Notes: generated by a model from the sequence alone, not told the origin. A stretch of DNA of 64,000 nt from Achromobacter sp. ASV32 (GCF_016428805.1 NZ_JAELTJ010000009.1:22962-86961), one strand, 5' to 3'; shown: positions 42,821 through 54,994, counted from the stretch's first letter. A program made the numbers and translations.

Positions 42821-43771
42821 TCAAGCGTTGCGGGCGGCGCTGTGCACTTTGCACGAGGCGTCGGCCAGGATCGCCACGCACAGATCGGCGTAGCTCATCC
42901 CCGTGGCGCGGGCGGCCATGGGAACCAGTGAATGGCTCGTCATGCCGGGCGAGGTATTCATTTCAAGCAGCCAGGGGCGGTTGTCGGTATCCAGGATGAA
43001 ATCGGCGCGGCCCCAGCCTTCGCAACCCAGCGCGCGATAGGCGCGCACCGCGATGTCGGCCACTTCCTCGGCCACCGCGGGCGGCAGCGTCGCCGGGCAG
43101 AAGTACTGGGTGTCGTCCGAAAAATACTTGTGCTCGTAGTCGTAGTTGCCGCCAGGCGCGGCGATCTCGATCACCGGCAGCGCACGGGCGGTCTTGCCCC
43201 CGCCCAGCACCGCGACGGTCAGTTCGCGGCCCTGGATGAACTGTTCGGCCAGCACCTCGGCGTCGAACTTGGCGGCCAGGGCGTAGGCTTCCTTCATGTC
43301 GGAATAGCCCACCACCTTGGTAATGCCCACGGTCGAGCCTTCGTGGGGCGGCTTGATGATCAGCGGCAGGCTCAGGCGGTCCGGCACCAGGCGCAGCTCG
43401 GTGTCGGCATCCAGCATCTCGAATTCCGGCGTGGGCAGGCCCTGCTGCAGCCAGACGCGCTTGGTCATGATCTTGTCCATGGCGAGCGCGGACGCCGTCG
43501 GCCCGCTGCCGGTGTAGGGAATGCCCAGCAGTTCCAGGGCGCCCTGGATCGTGCCGTCTTCGCCATAGCGGCCATGCAGCGCGATGAACACGCGGTCAAA
43601 ACCCTGGGCGGCCAGGTCGGCCAGGCTGCGCTCACCCGTGTCGAACAGGTGCGCGTCGACACCGGCGCTCAACAGCGCCTGGTGCACGCCGGCCCCGGAC
43701 ATCAGGGACACCTCGCGCTCGGCGGAACGGCCACCGTACAACACGCCTACCTTGCCGAATTTCGCGTTCAT
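42821..43771 (-). CDS. ddl: D-alanine-D-alanine ligase
   Basis: ATP-grasp enzyme that makes the D-Ala-D-Ala terminus of the peptidoglycan precursor for MurF. The 316-residue protein has [14 protein letters not shown] (about 13-26), [15 protein letters not shown], the [13 protein letters not shown] loop, and the metal-binding [13 protein letters not shown] near the C terminus. The EGSTVG loop followed by a Lys fits Ddl rather than a D-Ala-D-Lac ligase. It overlaps murC by 4 nt (ATGA). Confidence 0.97.
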   Translation of the reverse strand: MNAKFGKVGVLYGGRSAEREVSLMSGAGVHQALLSAGVDAHLFDTGERSLADLAAQGFDRVFIALHGRYGEDGTIQGALELLGIPYTGSGPTASALAMDKIMTKRVWLQQGLPTPEFEMLDADTELRLVPDRLSLPLIIKPPHEGSTVGITKVVGYSDMKEAYALAAKFDAEVLAEQFIQGRELTVAVLGGGKTARALPVIEIAAPGGNYDYEHKYFSDDTQYFCPATLPPAVAEEVADIAVRAYRALGCEGWGRADFILDTDNRPWLLEMNTSPGMTSHSLVPMAARATGMSYADLCVAILADASCKVHSAARNA

Positions 43772-45174
43772 GCCAATTCTCCAACTTGGGCGGGGACCTT
43801 GCTGATCGAACCCGCTCCCATAACAATCACCACGTCGCCGTCGCGCACGAAATCCACCACGGCTTGCGGCAGCTCGGCGACGTCTTCGACAAAGACCGGT
43901 TCCACCTTGCCGGCCACGCGCAAGGCGCGCGACAAGGCGCGGCCATCGGCGGCCACCAGCGGCGGTTCACCGGCGGAATAGACCTCGGTCAGCAGCACCG
44001 CGTCGGCCGTGCCCAGCACGCGCACGAAGTCTTCGAAGCAATCGCGGGTGCGCGTGTAGCGGTGCGGCTGGAACGCCAGCACGATGCGGCGGTCGGGCCA
44101 GGCGCCGCGGGCCGCGGCCAGCGTGGCGGCCATTTCGACCGGATGATGACCGTAATCGTCGATCACCGTGAACGTGCCGCCGCCGTGCGAGGCCGGCACC
44201 GGGAATTCGCCGGTCTGCGTGAAACGCCGGCCCACGCCCTTGAACGAGGCCAGCGCGTCGCAGATCGCGTCGTCGGCCACGCCCAGCTCGGTGGCCACGG
44301 CAATCGCCGCCAGCGCATTGCGCACGTTGTGCAGGCCTGGCAGGTTCAGCACCACCTGCAGGGGCGGCAACAGCGTGTCGCGGTGGCTGCGCTGCACGTT
44401 GAAACGCATGCGCGTGCCGTCCGGCTGCACTTCGTAGCCGCGCACCATCGCATCTTCGTTCAAGCCATAAGAGGTGATGGGACGCGACACGAACGGCATG
44501 ATCTCGCGCACATTGGCGTCGTCGGTGCACAGCACGGCGCTGCCGTAGAACGGCAGGCGCTGCGTGAACTCGATGAAGGCGCTCTTCAAGCGCGCGACGT
44601 CATGGCCATAGGTGTCCATGTGATCCGCATCGATGTTGGTCACGATGGCCATCACCGGCAGCAGATTCAGGAATGAGGCGTCGGACTCGTCGGCCTCGAC
44701 CACGATGTAGTCGCCCTGCCCCAGCCGCGCATTGGCGCCGGCGGAATTGAGCCGGCCGCCGATCACGAAGGTCGGGTCCAGGTCGCCCGCGGCCAGGATG
44801 CTGGCCACCAGGCTGGTCGTCGTGGTCTTGCCGTGCGTGCCGGCCACGGCGATGCCGCGCTTCAAGCGCATCAGCTCGGCCAGCATGATCGCGCGCGGCA
44901 CCACCGGGATGCGCGCGGCGCGCGCCGCGATGACCTCGGGGTTGTCGCCGGCCACTGCCGTGGAGGTGACGATCGCGCCCGCGCCGGTAACGTTGCTGGC
45001 GACATGGCCGATCGCAATGTTCACGCCCAGGCTGGCCAGGCGGCGCGTCACGGCGGATTCGTTCAAGTCGGAACCGCTGATCGTGTAGCCCAGGTTGAGC
45101 AGCACCTCGGCAATGCCGCTCATGCCGGAGCCGCCGATACCTACGAAATGGATATGTTGAATTCTGTGTTTCAT
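43768..45174 (-). CDS. murC: UDP-N-acetylmuramate-L-alanine ligase MurC
   Basis: Adds L-alanine to UDP-MurNAc, the first cytoplasmic amino-acid step of peptidoglycan synthesis. The 468-residue protein has the N-terminal UDP-binding segment ([20 protein letters not shown], about 9-28), Mur ligase P-loop [11 protein letters not shown] (about 109-119), the [11 protein letters not shown] metal region and a late HYTRTRD-type loop ([14 protein letters not shown]). Overlaps both neighbours by ATGA. Confidence 0.98.
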   Translation of the reverse strand: MKHRIQHIHFVGIGGSGMSGIAEVLLNLGYTISGSDLNESAVTRRLASLGVNIAIGHVASNVTGAGAIVTSTAVAGDNPEVIAARAARIPVVPRAIMLAELMRLKRGIAVAGTHGKTTTTSLVASILAAGDLDPTFVIGGRLNSAGANARLGQGDYIVVEADESDASFLNLLPVMAIVTNIDADHMDTYGHDVARLKSAFIEFTQRLPFYGSAVLCTDDANVREIMPFVSRPITSYGLNEDAMVRGYEVQPDGTRMRFNVQRSHRDTLLPPLQVVLNLPGLHNVRNALAAIAVATELGVADDAICDALASFKGVGRRFTQTGEFPVPASHGGGTFTVIDDYGHHPVEMAATLAAARGAWPDRRIVLAFQPHRYTRTRDCFEDFVRVLGTADAVLLTEVYSAGEPPLVAADGRALSRALRVAGKVEPVFVEDVAELPQAVVDFVRDGDVVIVMGAGSISKVPAQVGELA

Positions 45175-46250
45175 GATGAACGCCCCGCTGCTTGTTCACA
45201 GACGTCGGCGATATGGGCTGCCGCTTCGGGGTGCGCATGCGCGCGGGCCCGTTCGGCGACAGCCTGCAGTTCTTGACGGGAGCGCTGGCCCAGCCAGTCC
45301 GCCAGCCACTCGGGGCTCAAGGCGTTCTGCGGCTGCAGCCAGGCGGCCTGCGCGTCGCTCAGGAAGCGCGCGTTGGCGGTTTGATGATCATCGATGGCAT
45401 GCGGGAACGGCACGAACAGCGCCGCCACGCCCGCCGCAGCCACTTCGGACACCGTCATGGCACCCGCACGGCAGACCAACAGGTCGGCGTCGCCCATGGC
45501 GCTGGCCATGTCGTCGATGAAGGCGCGGCAGTCGGCTGTCACGCCCGCCTGGGCGTAGGCCTGCTGCAGCGCCGGCAAATGTTGTTCGCCGGCCTGGTGC
45601 ACGACCACCGGCCGGCTGCTTTCGGGCAGACGGGCCAGCGCCTGCGGCACGGCGGTATTGAGCGCCTGGGCGCCCAGGCTGCCGCCCACCACCAGCACCC
45701 GCAGCGGACCGCTGCGGCCGCCGTAACGCTGGGCGGGATCGGGCAAGGCGCACAGGTCGGCGCGCACCGGGTTACCCATTGCCTCGCCCTTGGGCAGCAC
45801 GCCGGGGAACCCGCTGAGCACGCGGCGCGCCATGCGGGCCAGCCACTTGTTGGCGGTGCCGGCCACGGCATTCTGTTCGTGCACCACCAGCGGCGTGCCG
45901 CGCAGCGCCGCGATGACGCCCCCGGGGAAGGCGACATAGCCGCCCATGCCCAACACCACGTCCGGCCGCACGGCAGACAGCCGGGCCCAGGCCTGGCCGA
46001 AGGCACGCACCAGCAGGAACGGCAACTTGAGCAGCGCCGCGGCGCCCTTGCCGCGCACGCCGGCAAAACGCAACGGCACCAGTTCGATGCCGCGCGGCGG
46101 CACCAGCTTGCCTTCCATCTTGTCGGGGTTGCCCAGCCACAGCACGCGCCAGCCACGCTGGCGCAGCACGTCGGCCACGGCCAAGCCGGGCATGATGTGC
46201 CCGCCGGTGCCGCCGGCCATGATCAGAATGGTGCGCGGCGTCGTGCTCAC
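45171..46250 (-). CDS. murG: Lipid II synthase MurG
   Basis: Peripheral glycosyltransferase that adds GlcNAc to lipid I at the inner face of the membrane. The 359-residue protein has the donor/acceptor loop [19 protein letters not shown] (about 11-29), [14 protein letters not shown], and the UDP-sugar site [16 protein letters not shown]. The start is GTG 46250, overlapping the ftsW stop as GTGA. In Bordetella MurG has been proposed as a scaffold for the cytoplasmic Mur enzymes. Confidence 0.97.
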   Translation of the reverse strand: MSTTPRTILIMAGGTGGHIMPGLAVADVLRQRGWRVLWLGNPDKMEGKLVPPRGIELVPLRFAGVRGKGAAALLKLPFLLVRAFGQAWARLSAVRPDVVLGMGGYVAFPGGVIAALRGTPLVVHEQNAVAGTANKWLARMARRVLSGFPGVLPKGEAMGNPVRADLCALPDPAQRYGGRSGPLRVLVVGGSLGAQALNTAVPQALARLPESSRPVVVHQAGEQHLPALQQAYAQAGVTADCRAFIDDMASAMGDADLLVCRAGAMTVSEVAAAGVAALFVPFPHAIDDHQTANARFLSDAQAAWLQPQNALSPEWLADWLGQRSRQELQAVAERARAHAHPEAAAHIADVCEQAAGRSS

Positions 46251-47440
46251 GTCCGCCCCCCGCGCATCATGATGCGATTTTCGACGTCGACCCGGATCAG
46301 CATGGCCAACGCGCACAGGTTCATCACCACGCCCGAACCGCCGTAGCTCATCAACGGCAGGGTCAGCCCCTTGGTGGGCAACAGCCCCAGGCATACGCCC
46401 ATGTTGATGAACGCCTGCACGCCAAACCACATCGCCACGCCATGCGCCACCAGGCCCGCGAAGGTGCGTTCCATGGCGATGGCCTGACGGCCGATGTCAA
46501 AACCGCGGTAGACGATGATGGCGAACAGCGTGATCACCAGCATCACGCCGGCGAAACCCAGTTCCTCGCCCACCACGGCCATCAGGAAGTCGGTGTGCGC
46601 TTCAGGCAGGTAGTGCAGTTTCTCGACGCTGGCGCCCAGCCCCACGCCCAGCCACTCGCCGCGGCCCAGCGCGATCAGCGAATGCGACAGCTGATAGGCG
46701 CTGCCGTAGGCATTGTCTTCGTTCCAGGGATCCAGATAGGCGAACAGGCGGGCACGGCGCCACGGCGACAGCCAGATCAGCATCAGGAAAGTGCTGACCA
46801 GCACCGCCAGCAGGCTGCTGAAGTACTTGCCGTTGATGCCACCCAGGAACAGGATGCCGATGGCGATGGCAACGATCACCATGAAGGCGCCCAGGTCGGG
46901 CTCAAGCAGCAGCAGCATGCCCACGCCGGCCAGCGCGAACGCCATCGGCAGGAAGCCGCGGGCGAAGGCCTGCATGTGTTCCTGCTTGCGCACCGTGTAG
47001 TCGGCGGCGTACAGCAACGCGGCCAGCTTCATCAATTCGGACGGCTGGAAGTTCAGCGGGCCCAGCGGGATCCAGCGGTGCGCGCCATTGACCTCGCGGC
47101 CGATGCCAGGCACCAGCACCGCCACCAGCAGCACCATCGCCACCACGAACAACGGCACGGCCAGGCGTTGCCAGACCCGGATCGGAATGGCCAGCACGAT
47201 CGCGGCGGCCAGCAGGCCGGCGCTGATGAACAGGCCGTGGCGGATCACGAAGTAATAGCGGCCATACGAGGCATAGCGCGGGCCGTCGGCCAGCGCGATC
47301 GATGCCGAATACACCATCAGCAAGCCAAGCAGCAGCAACGTCGAAGCCGCGATGACCAGCGGCAGATCGAAGTTGCGCATGCGAGTACGGCCGGGCCGTA
47401 CGGCGTTGACGCTGGCGGTGAGATCGGCGATCAGGCTCAT
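46247..47440 (-). CDS. ftsW: Septal peptidoglycan polymerase FtsW
   Basis: SEDS glycosyltransferase that polymerises lipid II at the septum with FtsI. The 397-residue protein has about ten membrane segments and the SEDS signatures: [19 protein letters not shown] (about 121-139), which holds family-conserved polar residues, and [18 protein letters not shown] (about 284-301, carrying the catalytic Asp region). The C-terminal [18 protein letters not shown] is conserved. Overlaps murD and murG by 4 nt. Confidence 0.97.
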   Translation of the reverse strand: MSLIADLTASVNAVRPGRTRMRNFDLPLVIAASTLLLLGLLMVYSASIALADGPRYASYGRYYFVIRHGLFISAGLLAAAIVLAIPIRVWQRLAVPLFVVAMVLLVAVLVPGIGREVNGAHRWIPLGPLNFQPSELMKLAALLYAADYTVRKQEHMQAFARGFLPMAFALAGVGMLLLLEPDLGAFMVIVAIAIGILFLGGINGKYFSSLLAVLVSTFLMLIWLSPWRRARLFAYLDPWNEDNAYGSAYQLSHSLIALGRGEWLGVGLGASVEKLHYLPEAHTDFLMAVVGEELGFAGVMLVITLFAIIVYRGFDIGRQAIAMERTFAGLVAHGVAMWFGVQAFINMGVCLGLLPTKGLTLPLMSYGGSGVVMNLCALAMLIRVDVENRIMMRGGRT

Positions 47441-48969
47441 GCCACCTCTCCACGGTCGCGGGCCAGGTCTTCGACCTCTTCCACGAACATCTGCCCGCGA
47501 TGCGGGTAGTTGCGGAACATGTCCATGCTGGCGCAGGCGGGCGACAGCAGCACGGCATCGCCGGCCTGGGCCAGTTCGGCGGCGCGGCGCACGGCTTCGT
47601 GCAGGGACATCGCCTGGAAGCAGTCGACGCCGGTTTCAGCCAGCACGCGACCGATTTCAGGACCGTCCTGGCCGATCAGCACCACGGCGCGCGCATGGCG
47701 CGACACCACCGGAACCAGGGGGGAGAAATCCTGCCCCTTGCCCAGGCCGCCGGCGATCAGCACCACGGGCTGGCCCAGGCCTTCCAGCGCGGCCACGGTG
47801 GCGCCCACGTTGGTGCCCTTGCTGTCGTTGATGTAGTCCACGCCGCCGATGTTGCGCACGAAGGCGGCGCGATGTGGTTCGCCCGCGTAGTCGCGCAGGG
47901 CGCGCAGCATCGCGCCCCAGCCCAGGTCCAGGCAACGTGCCAGTTGCAGCGCGGCCAGGGCGTTCAGGGCGTTGTGGATGCCGCGGATGCGCAGGGCGTC
48001 CACGGGCATCAGGCGGCTCATGCGGCCCTTGGCGCGCACGGGCTCCGGCGCGTCCTTCTTGCGACGCACGGGTGCAACGGGTTCGTCGAAATCGACCGGT
48101 TCGGCCGCCACCAGCCAGGCCACGCCCTGCCCCAGTTCCAGGCCCATGTCGCCCACGCGCTCCGGTACGTCACGGCCGAAGCTGCGCACGTTCAGGGCAT
48201 CCAGCGTCGGCACCATCGCCACGGTGTGTGGGTCGTCGCGATTGACGATGGCCACGCGCGCCATCTTCAGCAGACGCGCCTTGGCCTTGGCATAGGCGTC
48301 CATACCGCCATGCCAATCCAGATGGTCCTGCGTCACGTTGAGCACCACCGCCGCATCGGCCATCAAGGTGTGCGTGGTTTCCAGCTGGAAGCTGGAGAAT
48401 TCCAGCACCCACACCTGCGGCAACGCGTCGGTATCCAGCGCGTCCATCAGCGCGGTCAGGGCGGCGGGGCTGATATTGCCAGCCGCCAGCACGGACAGGC
48501 CGCTGGCCTGCACCAGGTCGCGGGTCAGCGCGGTAACGGTGGTCTTGCCGTTGGTGCCGGTCACGGCCAATATGCGGGGACGGTATTCGCGGGTCTCGGC
48601 CAGCTCGGCCACGGCACGCGCGAACAGTTCCATTTCGCCGATCACTTCGATGCCGCGGGCCTGGGCCTCGCGCAGCAGGTCTTCGGCGGGCGCGCCGGTG
48701 GGCGCCAGGCCCGGGCTGATCACGACCTGATCCACGCCATCGAGCAACGCGGTATCGAAGGACGTGTCGCAACCCAGGCGGTATTCGACCTCGGCCTGCG
48801 CCAGCGCCTCGCGCAGCGCCGGCAGTCCGCCCGGTTCCGCGCGCGTGTCGGCCACGCGCAGGCGGGCGCCCTGCCGGGCGCTCCAGCGAGCGGCGGCCAC
48901 GCCCGACTCGCCCAATCCGAGGATCAGGACAAGCGGCGCATCGGCGCGGGAGGTTTCCATCGAGTTCAT
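47437..48969 (-). CDS. murD: UDP-MurNAc-L-Ala-D-Glu ligase MurD
   Basis: Adds D-glutamate to UDP-MurNAc-L-Ala. It has the N-terminal UDP site ([17 protein letters not shown]), Mur P-loop [14 protein letters not shown] (about 142-155), the DHLDWHG metal motif, and [13 protein letters not shown] [13 protein letters not shown]. At 510 residues it is longer than E. coli MurD (438). Extra length includes a basic/proline segment about 290-320 ([18 protein letters not shown]) just before the conserved [11 protein letters not shown] overlaps on both sides. Confidence 0.96.
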   Translation of the reverse strand: MNSMETSRADAPLVLILGLGESGVAAARWSARQGARLRVADTRAEPGGLPALREALAQAEVEYRLGCDTSFDTALLDGVDQVVISPGLAPTGAPAEDLLREAQARGIEVIGEMELFARAVAELAETREYRPRILAVTGTNGKTTVTALTRDLVQASGLSVLAAGNISPAALTALMDALDTDALPQVWVLEFSSFQLETTHTLMADAAVVLNVTQDHLDWHGGMDAYAKAKARLLKMARVAIVNRDDPHTVAMVPTLDALNVRSFGRDVPERVGDMGLELGQGVAWLVAAEPVDFDEPVAPVRRKKDAPEPVRAKGRMSRLMPVDALRIRGIHNALNALAALQLARCLDLGWGAMLRALRDYAGEPHRAAFVRNIGGVDYINDSKGTNVGATVAALEGLGQPVVLIAGGLGKGQDFSPLVPVVSRHARAVVLIGQDGPEIGRVLAETGVDCFQAMSLHEAVRRAAELAQAGDAVLLSPACASMDMFRNYPHRGQMFVEEVEDLARDRGEVA

Positions 48970-50135
48970 CGCAACTTCAGGGTTGAAAGGCCAATCAGCA
49001 CCAGCATCATGCTGATGATCCAGAAACGCACGACCACCTGGGTTTCCTTCCAGCCGCCGACTTCAAAGTGATGATGCAGCGGCGCCATGCGGAATATGCG
49101 TCTACCTGTTCCATAACGTCGCTTGGTGTACTTGAACCAGGTCACCTGGATCATCACCGACAAGGTCTCGACGACGAACACGCCGCCCATGATGAACAGC
49201 ACGATTTCCTGGCGCACGATGACCGCGATGGTGCCCAATGCGCCGCCCAAGGCGAGCGCGCCGACGTCACCCATGAAGACCTGCGCCGGATACGCGTTGA
49301 ACCACAAAAAGGCCAGCCCCGCGCCCCCGATCGCCGCGCACAGCACCATCAGTTCCGAGGCGCCGGGGATATACGGGAACAACAGATACTTCGAATAGTC
49401 GACGCGGCCCACCACGTAGGCAAAGATGCCCAGCGCGCTGCCTACCATCACGGTCGGCATGATCGCCAGCCCGTCCAGGCCGTCGGTCAGGTTGACGGCG
49501 TTGCTGGTGCCCACGATCACGGCCCAGGTCAGCGCCACGAAGCCCAGCACGCCCAGCGGATAGCTGACGGTCTTGAAGAACGGCACGATCAGGTCGGCGC
49601 GCGTCGGCAGCGCCATCGTGAAACCGCTGCCCACCCAGGCCTTGAAGAGCGGCCACAGTTCGGTATTGGCGGGCGCCGACACGGCGAACGCCAGGTAGAT
49701 CGCGGCCACCAGGCCGATGGTGGCCTGCCAGAAGAACTTCTGGCGCGCCGGCATGCCTTCGGGATCGCGATAGACCACCTTGCGGTAATCGTCCATCCAG
49801 CCGATCCAGCCAAAGCCGAACGTCACCAGCAACACCACCCACACGAAGCGATTGGTCCAATCCGCCCACAGCAGCGTGCTGATGGCGATGGAAATCAGGA
49901 TCAGCACGCCGCCCATGGTCGGGGTGCCGGTCTTGACCAGATGCGTCTCGGGACCGTACGAACGCACGGCCTGGCCGATCTTCATTTCGGTCAGCTTGCG
50001 GATCACGCGCGGGCCGGCCACCAGGCCGATCAGCAGCGCGGTCGCGCAGGCCAGCACCGCGCGCAAGGTGATGTATTCGAACACGCCCAGGGCGCGGACA
50101 TCATCGGAAAGCAGGCGGGCGATCTCAAGCAGCAT
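48966..50135 (-). CDS. mraY: Phospho-MurNAc-pentapeptide translocase MraY
   Basis: Integral enzyme that moves phospho-MurNAc-pentapeptide onto undecaprenyl phosphate to form lipid I. The 389-residue protein has ten membrane segments and the catalytic sequences [11 protein letters not shown] (about 73-83), DDYRK (about 115-119), [10 protein letters not shown] (about 216-225), and the [10 protein letters not shown] loop with the metal-site histidines. Its start overlaps the end of the murE-murF gene by 11 nt. Confidence 0.98.
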   Translation of the reverse strand: MLLEIARLLSDDVRALGVFEYITLRAVLACATALLIGLVAGPRVIRKLTEMKIGQAVRSYGPETHLVKTGTPTMGGVLILISIAISTLLWADWTNRFVWVVLLVTFGFGWIGWMDDYRKVVYRDPEGMPARQKFFWQATIGLVAAIYLAFAVSAPANTELWPLFKAWVGSGFTMALPTRADLIVPFFKTVSYPLGVLGFVALTWAVIVGTSNAVNLTDGLDGLAIMPTVMVGSALGIFAYVVGRVDYSKYLLFPYIPGASELMVLCAAIGGAGLAFLWFNAYPAQVFMGDVGALALGGALGTIAVIVRQEIVLFIMGGVFVVETLSVMIQVTWFKYTKRRYGTGRRIFRMAPLHHHFEVGGWKETQVVVRFWIISMMLVLIGLSTLKLR

Positions 50136-52983
50136 GGTGGTCTCCCTGCCCCTTGGACACTTGCCCGTCAGTCGAAGTAAAAGCCGTCACTACCCGCTCC
50201 ATGCGCATAAAGCGCGATCCCTTTATCAATACGCAGGACGCGCGCAAGCCGCGCAACGCGGCAACGACTTCGTCTACCGATGCGCAGGCGTACGCGCCCG
50301 AACCGTAAGCGGCGGCTGCCGCCCGGCTGGCTTCGCCTAGCGTGATGAGCGCGTCGAGTCCATGCTCGCGCGCATAGTTGCCCACCTCGACATGCATGGC
50401 GGGGCCGTTGTCCCCGACCTCACCCATGTCGCCCAGTACCAGGACGCGGGTGCCACCGATGCGCGCCAGCACGTCAATGGCCACGCGAACCGAATCGGGA
50501 TTGGCATTGTAGGTGTCATCAATGAGCAACGTTCCGTCACTCAATTTCTTGTATTGCATGCGGCCCGCCACCGGGCTGAAACCCGCCAGCGCCCGCACTG
50601 CCGCGTCCAGCGGGGCCCCCGCGGCAATCGCACTGGCGATCGCCGCCAGCGCATTGCGCAGGTTGTGCAAACCCGGCACCGGCAGCGTCAGATCGGCGGT
50701 GCCAACCGGCGTCACCACGCGGCAACGCGTCGAATCGACGTCCGCCAGGATCTGTTCCGCATAGACATCCAGGCCGGGCTGCAAACCGAAGCGCAGCACC
50801 CGGCGCGGAGCAGCCAGCTTGTCCCAGATCGCCGCGTAAGGCTCATCGCCCGGATAGACGGCGATACCGTCATCGGGCAAGGCCGCGATCGCAGCGCCGT
50901 TCTCGTGTGCCACCGCTTCCACGGTGTGCATGAATTCCTGGTGCTCGCGCTGGGCGTTGGTGACCAGGGCCACGCTGGGCGCCGCGATGGCAGCCAGCTG
51001 CGCGATTTCACCCGGGTGGTTCATGCCCAGTTCGAACACGGCGGCGCGATGCTCGGGACGCAGACGCAACAGCGTCAGCGGCACCCCGATGTCGTTGTTC
51101 AGGTTACCCGCGGTTGCCAACCGGCCCGCCTCGCCTCGCCACCCGGCCAGCATGGCCGAGATCATTTCCTTGGTGGTCGTCTTGCCGTTGCTGCCCGTCA
51201 CCGCCACCACGGGCAGTGTGTAGCGGGCACGCCAGGCCGCGCCAATGCGCATCAGCGCCAGGCGCGTATCGCCCAGCACCAGTTGCGGCAGGTTCGATTC
51301 CGCCACGGCATGCGCGACCACAGCGGCGCAGGCGCCGCGTTCGGCCGCCTGGTCCAGGTAGTTGTGGGCGTCGAAATTCTCGCCCACCAGCGCCACGAAC
51401 AGCTCGCCCGCGCCAATGCGCCGGGTGTCCGTGGACACGCCCTTGACCAGCGGCAACAGCAGCGCCAGCCGCGCCCACTCGCGGTCATCGAAGGGCAGCT
51501 TTTCGCCGCCGATGTCCTGATAGGTTTCATGGCCCTTGCCTGCCAGCAGCACCACGTCTTCGGGCGCGCTGGCCCAGACGGTCTGCATGATGGCGCGGGC
51601 GCGGTCGACCTGCACCTCGGCGCCGGCCGACGCGGGAATGCCGGTCAGGATCTGCGCCACGATGGCTTCGGGCGATTCGGTGCGGGGATTGTCGCTGGAG
51701 ACCACCACGTGGTCGGCCAATTCGGCCGCAATACGGCCCATCTCGGGACGCTTGCCCGGATCGCGCTCGCCGCCGCAGCCGAACACGCAGACCAGACGGC
51801 CGGCGCGCGCCTGCGCCACCGGACGCAACGCGGTCAGGGCGCGGGCCAGCGCGTCGGGCGTATGGGCGTAGTCCACCACCACCAGCGTGCCGCGGCCACC
51901 ATTGGCCTGGGTGCCGGAAGCGACGGGTTCCACGGTCTGCAGACGGCCGTCAACGGGGTCGGTCGCGGCCAATTCGCGCGCGATCTGCGCAAACGGCAGC
52001 CCCAGCTTGTACAGCACGCCCGCCACCAGCAGCAGGTTGGAAACGTTGTGCGCACCCAGGAGGCGCGTCACGATCTGGGCCTCGCCGTGCGGCGAGACCA
52101 GCGTGAAGATCTGTCCTTGCGCGGTGGCCTGCAAGTCGCGCGCACGCATCGCGGCGGGCACGGCAGGGTCGGCGCTCAGGCTGTAGCCCATGACGGACAC
52201 GTCGGCCGGCAGCGAGGCGATCAGGCGGCGGCCGGCTTCGTCGTCCGCATTCACCACGGCGGCGGACAGGCCCGGCCAACGGAACAGCCGGGCCTTGGCC
52301 TCTTCGTACCGTTCCATCGTGCCGTGGTAATCCAGATGGTCGCGGGTCAGGTTGGTATAGGCGGCCAACGCCACGCGCACGCCATCCATGCGGCCTTGCT
52401 CGATACCGATGGAAGAGGCCTCCATGGCCACCGCCTTGGCGCCAGCGTCGCGCATGGCGGCCAGCAGGCGATGCACCGTCAACACGTCAGGCGTCGTGAG
52501 GCTGCCGCCCAGCGTACGTCCGTCGGGCAACACGGCGCCCAAGGTGCCGATGGTGCCGCAAGGCTTGTCGTTGCGGCCCAACGCATGGGCAATCCACTGG
52601 ACCGACGAGGTCTTGCCGTTGGTGCCGGTCACGGCCACCACGGCCAGCGCCGACGAGGGGCGCCCGTACCAGGTGTCGCCCAGCTCGCCCAACAGCGCGC
52701 GCAGGCCGGTCACCGGCAGCATCGGCGTGTCGCCGGCGGCGGCCTCGATGGCCTCGGTGGCCGGCGCTTCGAACAATACCGCGCTGGCGCCCAGCGCCAA
52801 CGCCTTCTCTATATAGAGGCGGCCATCGCTGGACAGGCCCGGGCAGGCGACGAACACGTCGCCCGGCTCGATCTCGCGGGAGTCCAACTTCAGGTGCGCG
52901 GTCAACGACACGCGCGAATGCAACCACGCCACGGCTTGTTCGACCGTGGCGACGGGGGATGAGAGGAAGCCTTTGGCGCTCAT
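50125..52983 (-). CDS. murE-murF: MurE-MurF fusion (m-DAP and D-Ala-D-Ala ligases in one protein)
   Basis: One 952-residue chain holding two consecutive Mur ligases. MurE (about 1-505): P-loop GTNGKTS at 120-126, the DNPR box at 431-434 that selects meso-diaminopimelate, and GKGHETYQ at 483-490. MurF (about 512-952): [16 protein letters not shown] at about 517, P-loop GSNGKTTT at 597-604, and [10 protein letters not shown] near the end. The join is tight: MurF loses roughly its first 20 residues and no linker is inserted. The frame is continuous with no frameshift sign. MurE and MurF act one after another, so channelling of the tripeptide product is plausible. The fusion is known in Bordetella. 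Start ATG 52983 overlaps ftsI by ATGA. Confidence 0.97.
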   Translation of the reverse strand: MSAKGFLSSPVATVEQAVAWLHSRVSLTAHLKLDSREIEPGDVFVACPGLSSDGRLYIEKALALGASAVLFEAPATEAIEAAAGDTPMLPVTGLRALLGELGDTWYGRPSSALAVVAVTGTNGKTSSVQWIAHALGRNDKPCGTIGTLGAVLPDGRTLGGSLTTPDVLTVHRLLAAMRDAGAKAVAMEASSIGIEQGRMDGVRVALAAYTNLTRDHLDYHGTMERYEEAKARLFRWPGLSAAVVNADDEAGRRLIASLPADVSVMGYSLSADPAVPAAMRARDLQATAQGQIFTLVSPHGEAQIVTRLLGAHNVSNLLLVAGVLYKLGLPFAQIARELAATDPVDGRLQTVEPVASGTQANGGRGTLVVVDYAHTPDALARALTALRPVAQARAGRLVCVFGCGGERDPGKRPEMGRIAAELADHVVVSSDNPRTESPEAIVAQILTGIPASAGAEVQVDRARAIMQTVWASAPEDVVLLAGKGHETYQDIGGEKLPFDDREWARLALLLPLVKGVSTDTRRIGAGELFVALVGENFDAHNYLDQAAERGACAAVVAHAVAESNLPQLVLGDTRLALMRIGAAWRARYTLPVVAVTGSNGKTTTKEMISAMLAGWRGEAGRLATAGNLNNDIGVPLTLLRLRPEHRAAVFELGMNHPGEIAQLAAIAAPSVALVTNAQREHQEFMHTVEAVAHENGAAIAALPDDGIAVYPGDEPYAAIWDKLAAPRRVLRFGLQPGLDVYAEQILADVDSTRCRVVTPVGTADLTLPVPGLHNLRNALAAIASAIAAGAPLDAAVRALAGFSPVAGRMQYKKLSDGTLLIDDTYNANPDSVRVAIDVLARIGGTRVLVLGDMGEVGDNGPAMHVEVGNYAREHGLDALITLGEASRAAAAAYGSGAYACASVDEVVAALRGLRASCVLIKGSRFMRMERVVTAFTSTDGQVSKGQGDHHAA

Positions 52984-54707
52984 CTGCCTGGCTCCTTGAT
53001 ACCGGCAACAATAGTGGATTCGAAGGGTGCGTCCGGTCGCACACCCATCAACCGCAGACTCCCGCCGACAATATGGGAGAACACGGGTGCGGCAATCGCG
53101 CCGCCGTAATAACCGCCGACCGTGGGCTCGTCGATGGACACTGCCACGACGATCTTGGGATCGGAAACCGGCGCAAAGCCCACGTACGAGCTGCGATAGC
53201 GCTGCATGCTGTACTTGCCGTCCACGATCTTGCGCGCGGTGCCGCTCTTGCCGGCCACACGGTAGCCCTGGACCTGGGCGGCCTTGGTGCCATCCGGGCC
53301 GGCAGCGGCTTCCAGCATGCCGCGGACCAGGGCGGTGGTCTTGGGCGTATAGATCTTGACGCTGGTGGGATCGCTGTCGCGCTTGACCAGGGTCAGCGAC
53401 ACCATGTCGCCATTGCGGGCGAACACGGTATAGGCACGGGCTACCTGCAGCAGCGACACGGACAGGCCGTAGCCATAGGCCATCGTGGCCTTTTCGATCA
53501 GGCGCCAGCGGTCCCACGGACGCAGGCGGCCAGGGGCCGCACCGGGGAATCCCACTTGCGGCGCCTGGCCCAGGCCCAATTCGGTGAAGCGATCCCACAT
53601 TTCGCGGGATTCCAGCTTCTCGGAGATCATCGTCATGCCGATGTTGCTGGACTTGCGCAGCACGCCGGCCACGTCCAGCGTGCCGTTGCGGCTCACGTCG
53701 CTGATGGTGCTGCCCTGGTAAGTGAAACGGCCGTTGCCGGTTTCGAACAGGGTGGTGGTGCTGATGCGGCCCAGGTCCAGCGCCAGCGCGGCGGTAAAGG
53801 GCTTCATGATCGAGCCGGGCTCGAACGTATCGGTAATGGCCTGGTTGCGCAGATTGGCGCCGTGGAAGGTCTCGCGCTTGTTCGGATCGAACGTGGGCAC
53901 GTTGGCCAGCGCCAGGATTTCGCCGGTATGCACGTCAACGACCACGGCGGTGGCGCCCTTGGCCTGGTGCTTGTCCATGGCGTCCTTCAATTCCTTGAAC
54001 ACCAGGTACTGCAGACGGGTATCGATCGACAGGCGCAGATCGCGGCCGTCGACCGGCAGGGTCACGGCCTGCACGTCTTCGATGACGCGGCCCAGGCGGT
54101 CCTTGATGACGCGGCGGCTGCCCGGGCGGCCCGACAACTGCTGATTGAAGGTCAGCTCGACGCCTTCCTGGCCCTGGTCTTCGACGCTGTTGAAGCCGAC
54201 GACGTGCGCCATCACGTCGCCGTCCGGATAGTAGCGACGCGTCTCGGGTTGCTGGTGCACGCCAGGCAAGCCCAGTTGCTTGATCTTGTCGGCCACGTCC
54301 ATCGAGACCTGGCGCTTCAGATAGACGAAGTTCTTGTCTTCCTCGACCCGGCGGCGCAGATCCGCAACGGGCGACTCCAGCAGCGCGGCCAGGGAAGCCA
54401 ATTGGGCGGGCGTAGCCTGTTTCAGGTCTTCGGGAATCGCCCAGATCGCGCGCGCCGGCACGCTGGACGCCAGCACCGCGCCATTGCGGTCCATGATCTT
54501 GCCGCGCGTGGCGGCCAGCGTCAGCGTGCGCTCATAGCGGCGCTCGCCCTGCTGCTGCAGGAATTCCGTGGAAATCCCCTGCAGGAACAGCGCCCGGCCA
54601 GCCAGCACGGCGAAACCGCCGAACAACAGGATCAGCACCAGGCGTGCGCGCCAGGTGGGCAACTGCCCGCGCAGCACCGGATTATCGAAGAACGGAACGC
54701 GCTTCAT
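52980..54707 (-). CDS. ftsI: Septal transpeptidase FtsI (PBP3)
   Basis: Class B penicillin-binding protein that cross-links septal peptidoglycan with FtsW. The 575-residue protein has one N-terminal membrane segment (RLVLILLFGGFAVLAGRALF, about 21-40), a pedestal domain, and the transpeptidase motifs SIMK (FEPGSIMKPF, about 300), SSN (RKSSNIGMT) and KSGT (VAGKSGTARK, about 490). ATGA overlaps with ftsL and murE-murF. Confidence 0.98.
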   Translation of the reverse strand: MKRVPFFDNPVLRGQLPTWRARLVLILLFGGFAVLAGRALFLQGISTEFLQQQGERRYERTLTLAATRGKIMDRNGAVLASSVPARAIWAIPEDLKQATPAQLASLAALLESPVADLRRRVEEDKNFVYLKRQVSMDVADKIKQLGLPGVHQQPETRRYYPDGDVMAHVVGFNSVEDQGQEGVELTFNQQLSGRPGSRRVIKDRLGRVIEDVQAVTLPVDGRDLRLSIDTRLQYLVFKELKDAMDKHQAKGATAVVVDVHTGEILALANVPTFDPNKRETFHGANLRNQAITDTFEPGSIMKPFTAALALDLGRISTTTLFETGNGRFTYQGSTISDVSRNGTLDVAGVLRKSSNIGMTMISEKLESREMWDRFTELGLGQAPQVGFPGAAPGRLRPWDRWRLIEKATMAYGYGLSVSLLQVARAYTVFARNGDMVSLTLVKRDSDPTSVKIYTPKTTALVRGMLEAAAGPDGTKAAQVQGYRVAGKSGTARKIVDGKYSMQRYRSSYVGFAPVSDPKIVVAVSIDEPTVGGYYGGAIAAPVFSHIVGGSLRLMGVRPDAPFESTIVAGIKEPGR

Positions 54708-54994
54708 TGGGCGCCTCCATTGGCAGCGACGGGAGCCTGGTTCAAGTACAGCGTGCGGTCGGGCACGATGGGAATCATCTTCAGGCTATCGCGGGCAATC
54801 ACATCGACGCGCGCGTTGCGCGCCAGCTCGGCCCGTTCCAGCTGCAGGCGCCGCCAGTTCGTTTCCTGGTCGCGTGCCTGCGCCTGATCGCGGCCCAGCT
54901 CGACAAAGAGCTGGCGCGACTGATACCGGCTGGTGACCAGGGAAATGGCCGACAGCATCAGTAAAGCCGCAACGATCAGGTTGACACGACCCAT
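54704..54994 (-). CDS. ftsL: Cell division protein FtsL
   Basis: Small bitopic divisome protein, 96 residues, that pairs with FtsB and activates FtsW-FtsI. One membrane segment (NLIVAALLMLSAISLVTSRY, about 4-23) is followed by a coiled coil (FVELGRDQAQARDQETNWRR then LQLERAELA). Identification rests on size, topology and position between rsmH and ftsI. Its start shares one base with the rsmH stop (TGATG). Confidence 0.93.
   Translation of the reverse strand: MGRVNLIVAALLMLSAISLVTSRYQSRQLFVELGRDQAQARDQETNWRRLQLERAELARNARVDVIARDSLKMIPIVPDRTLYLNQAPVAANGGAQ

Noticed and set aside
50362..52962. Open frame of 866 codons opposite murE-murF
   Set aside because: Same reason: the opposite strand encodes clear Mur ligase motifs throughout.
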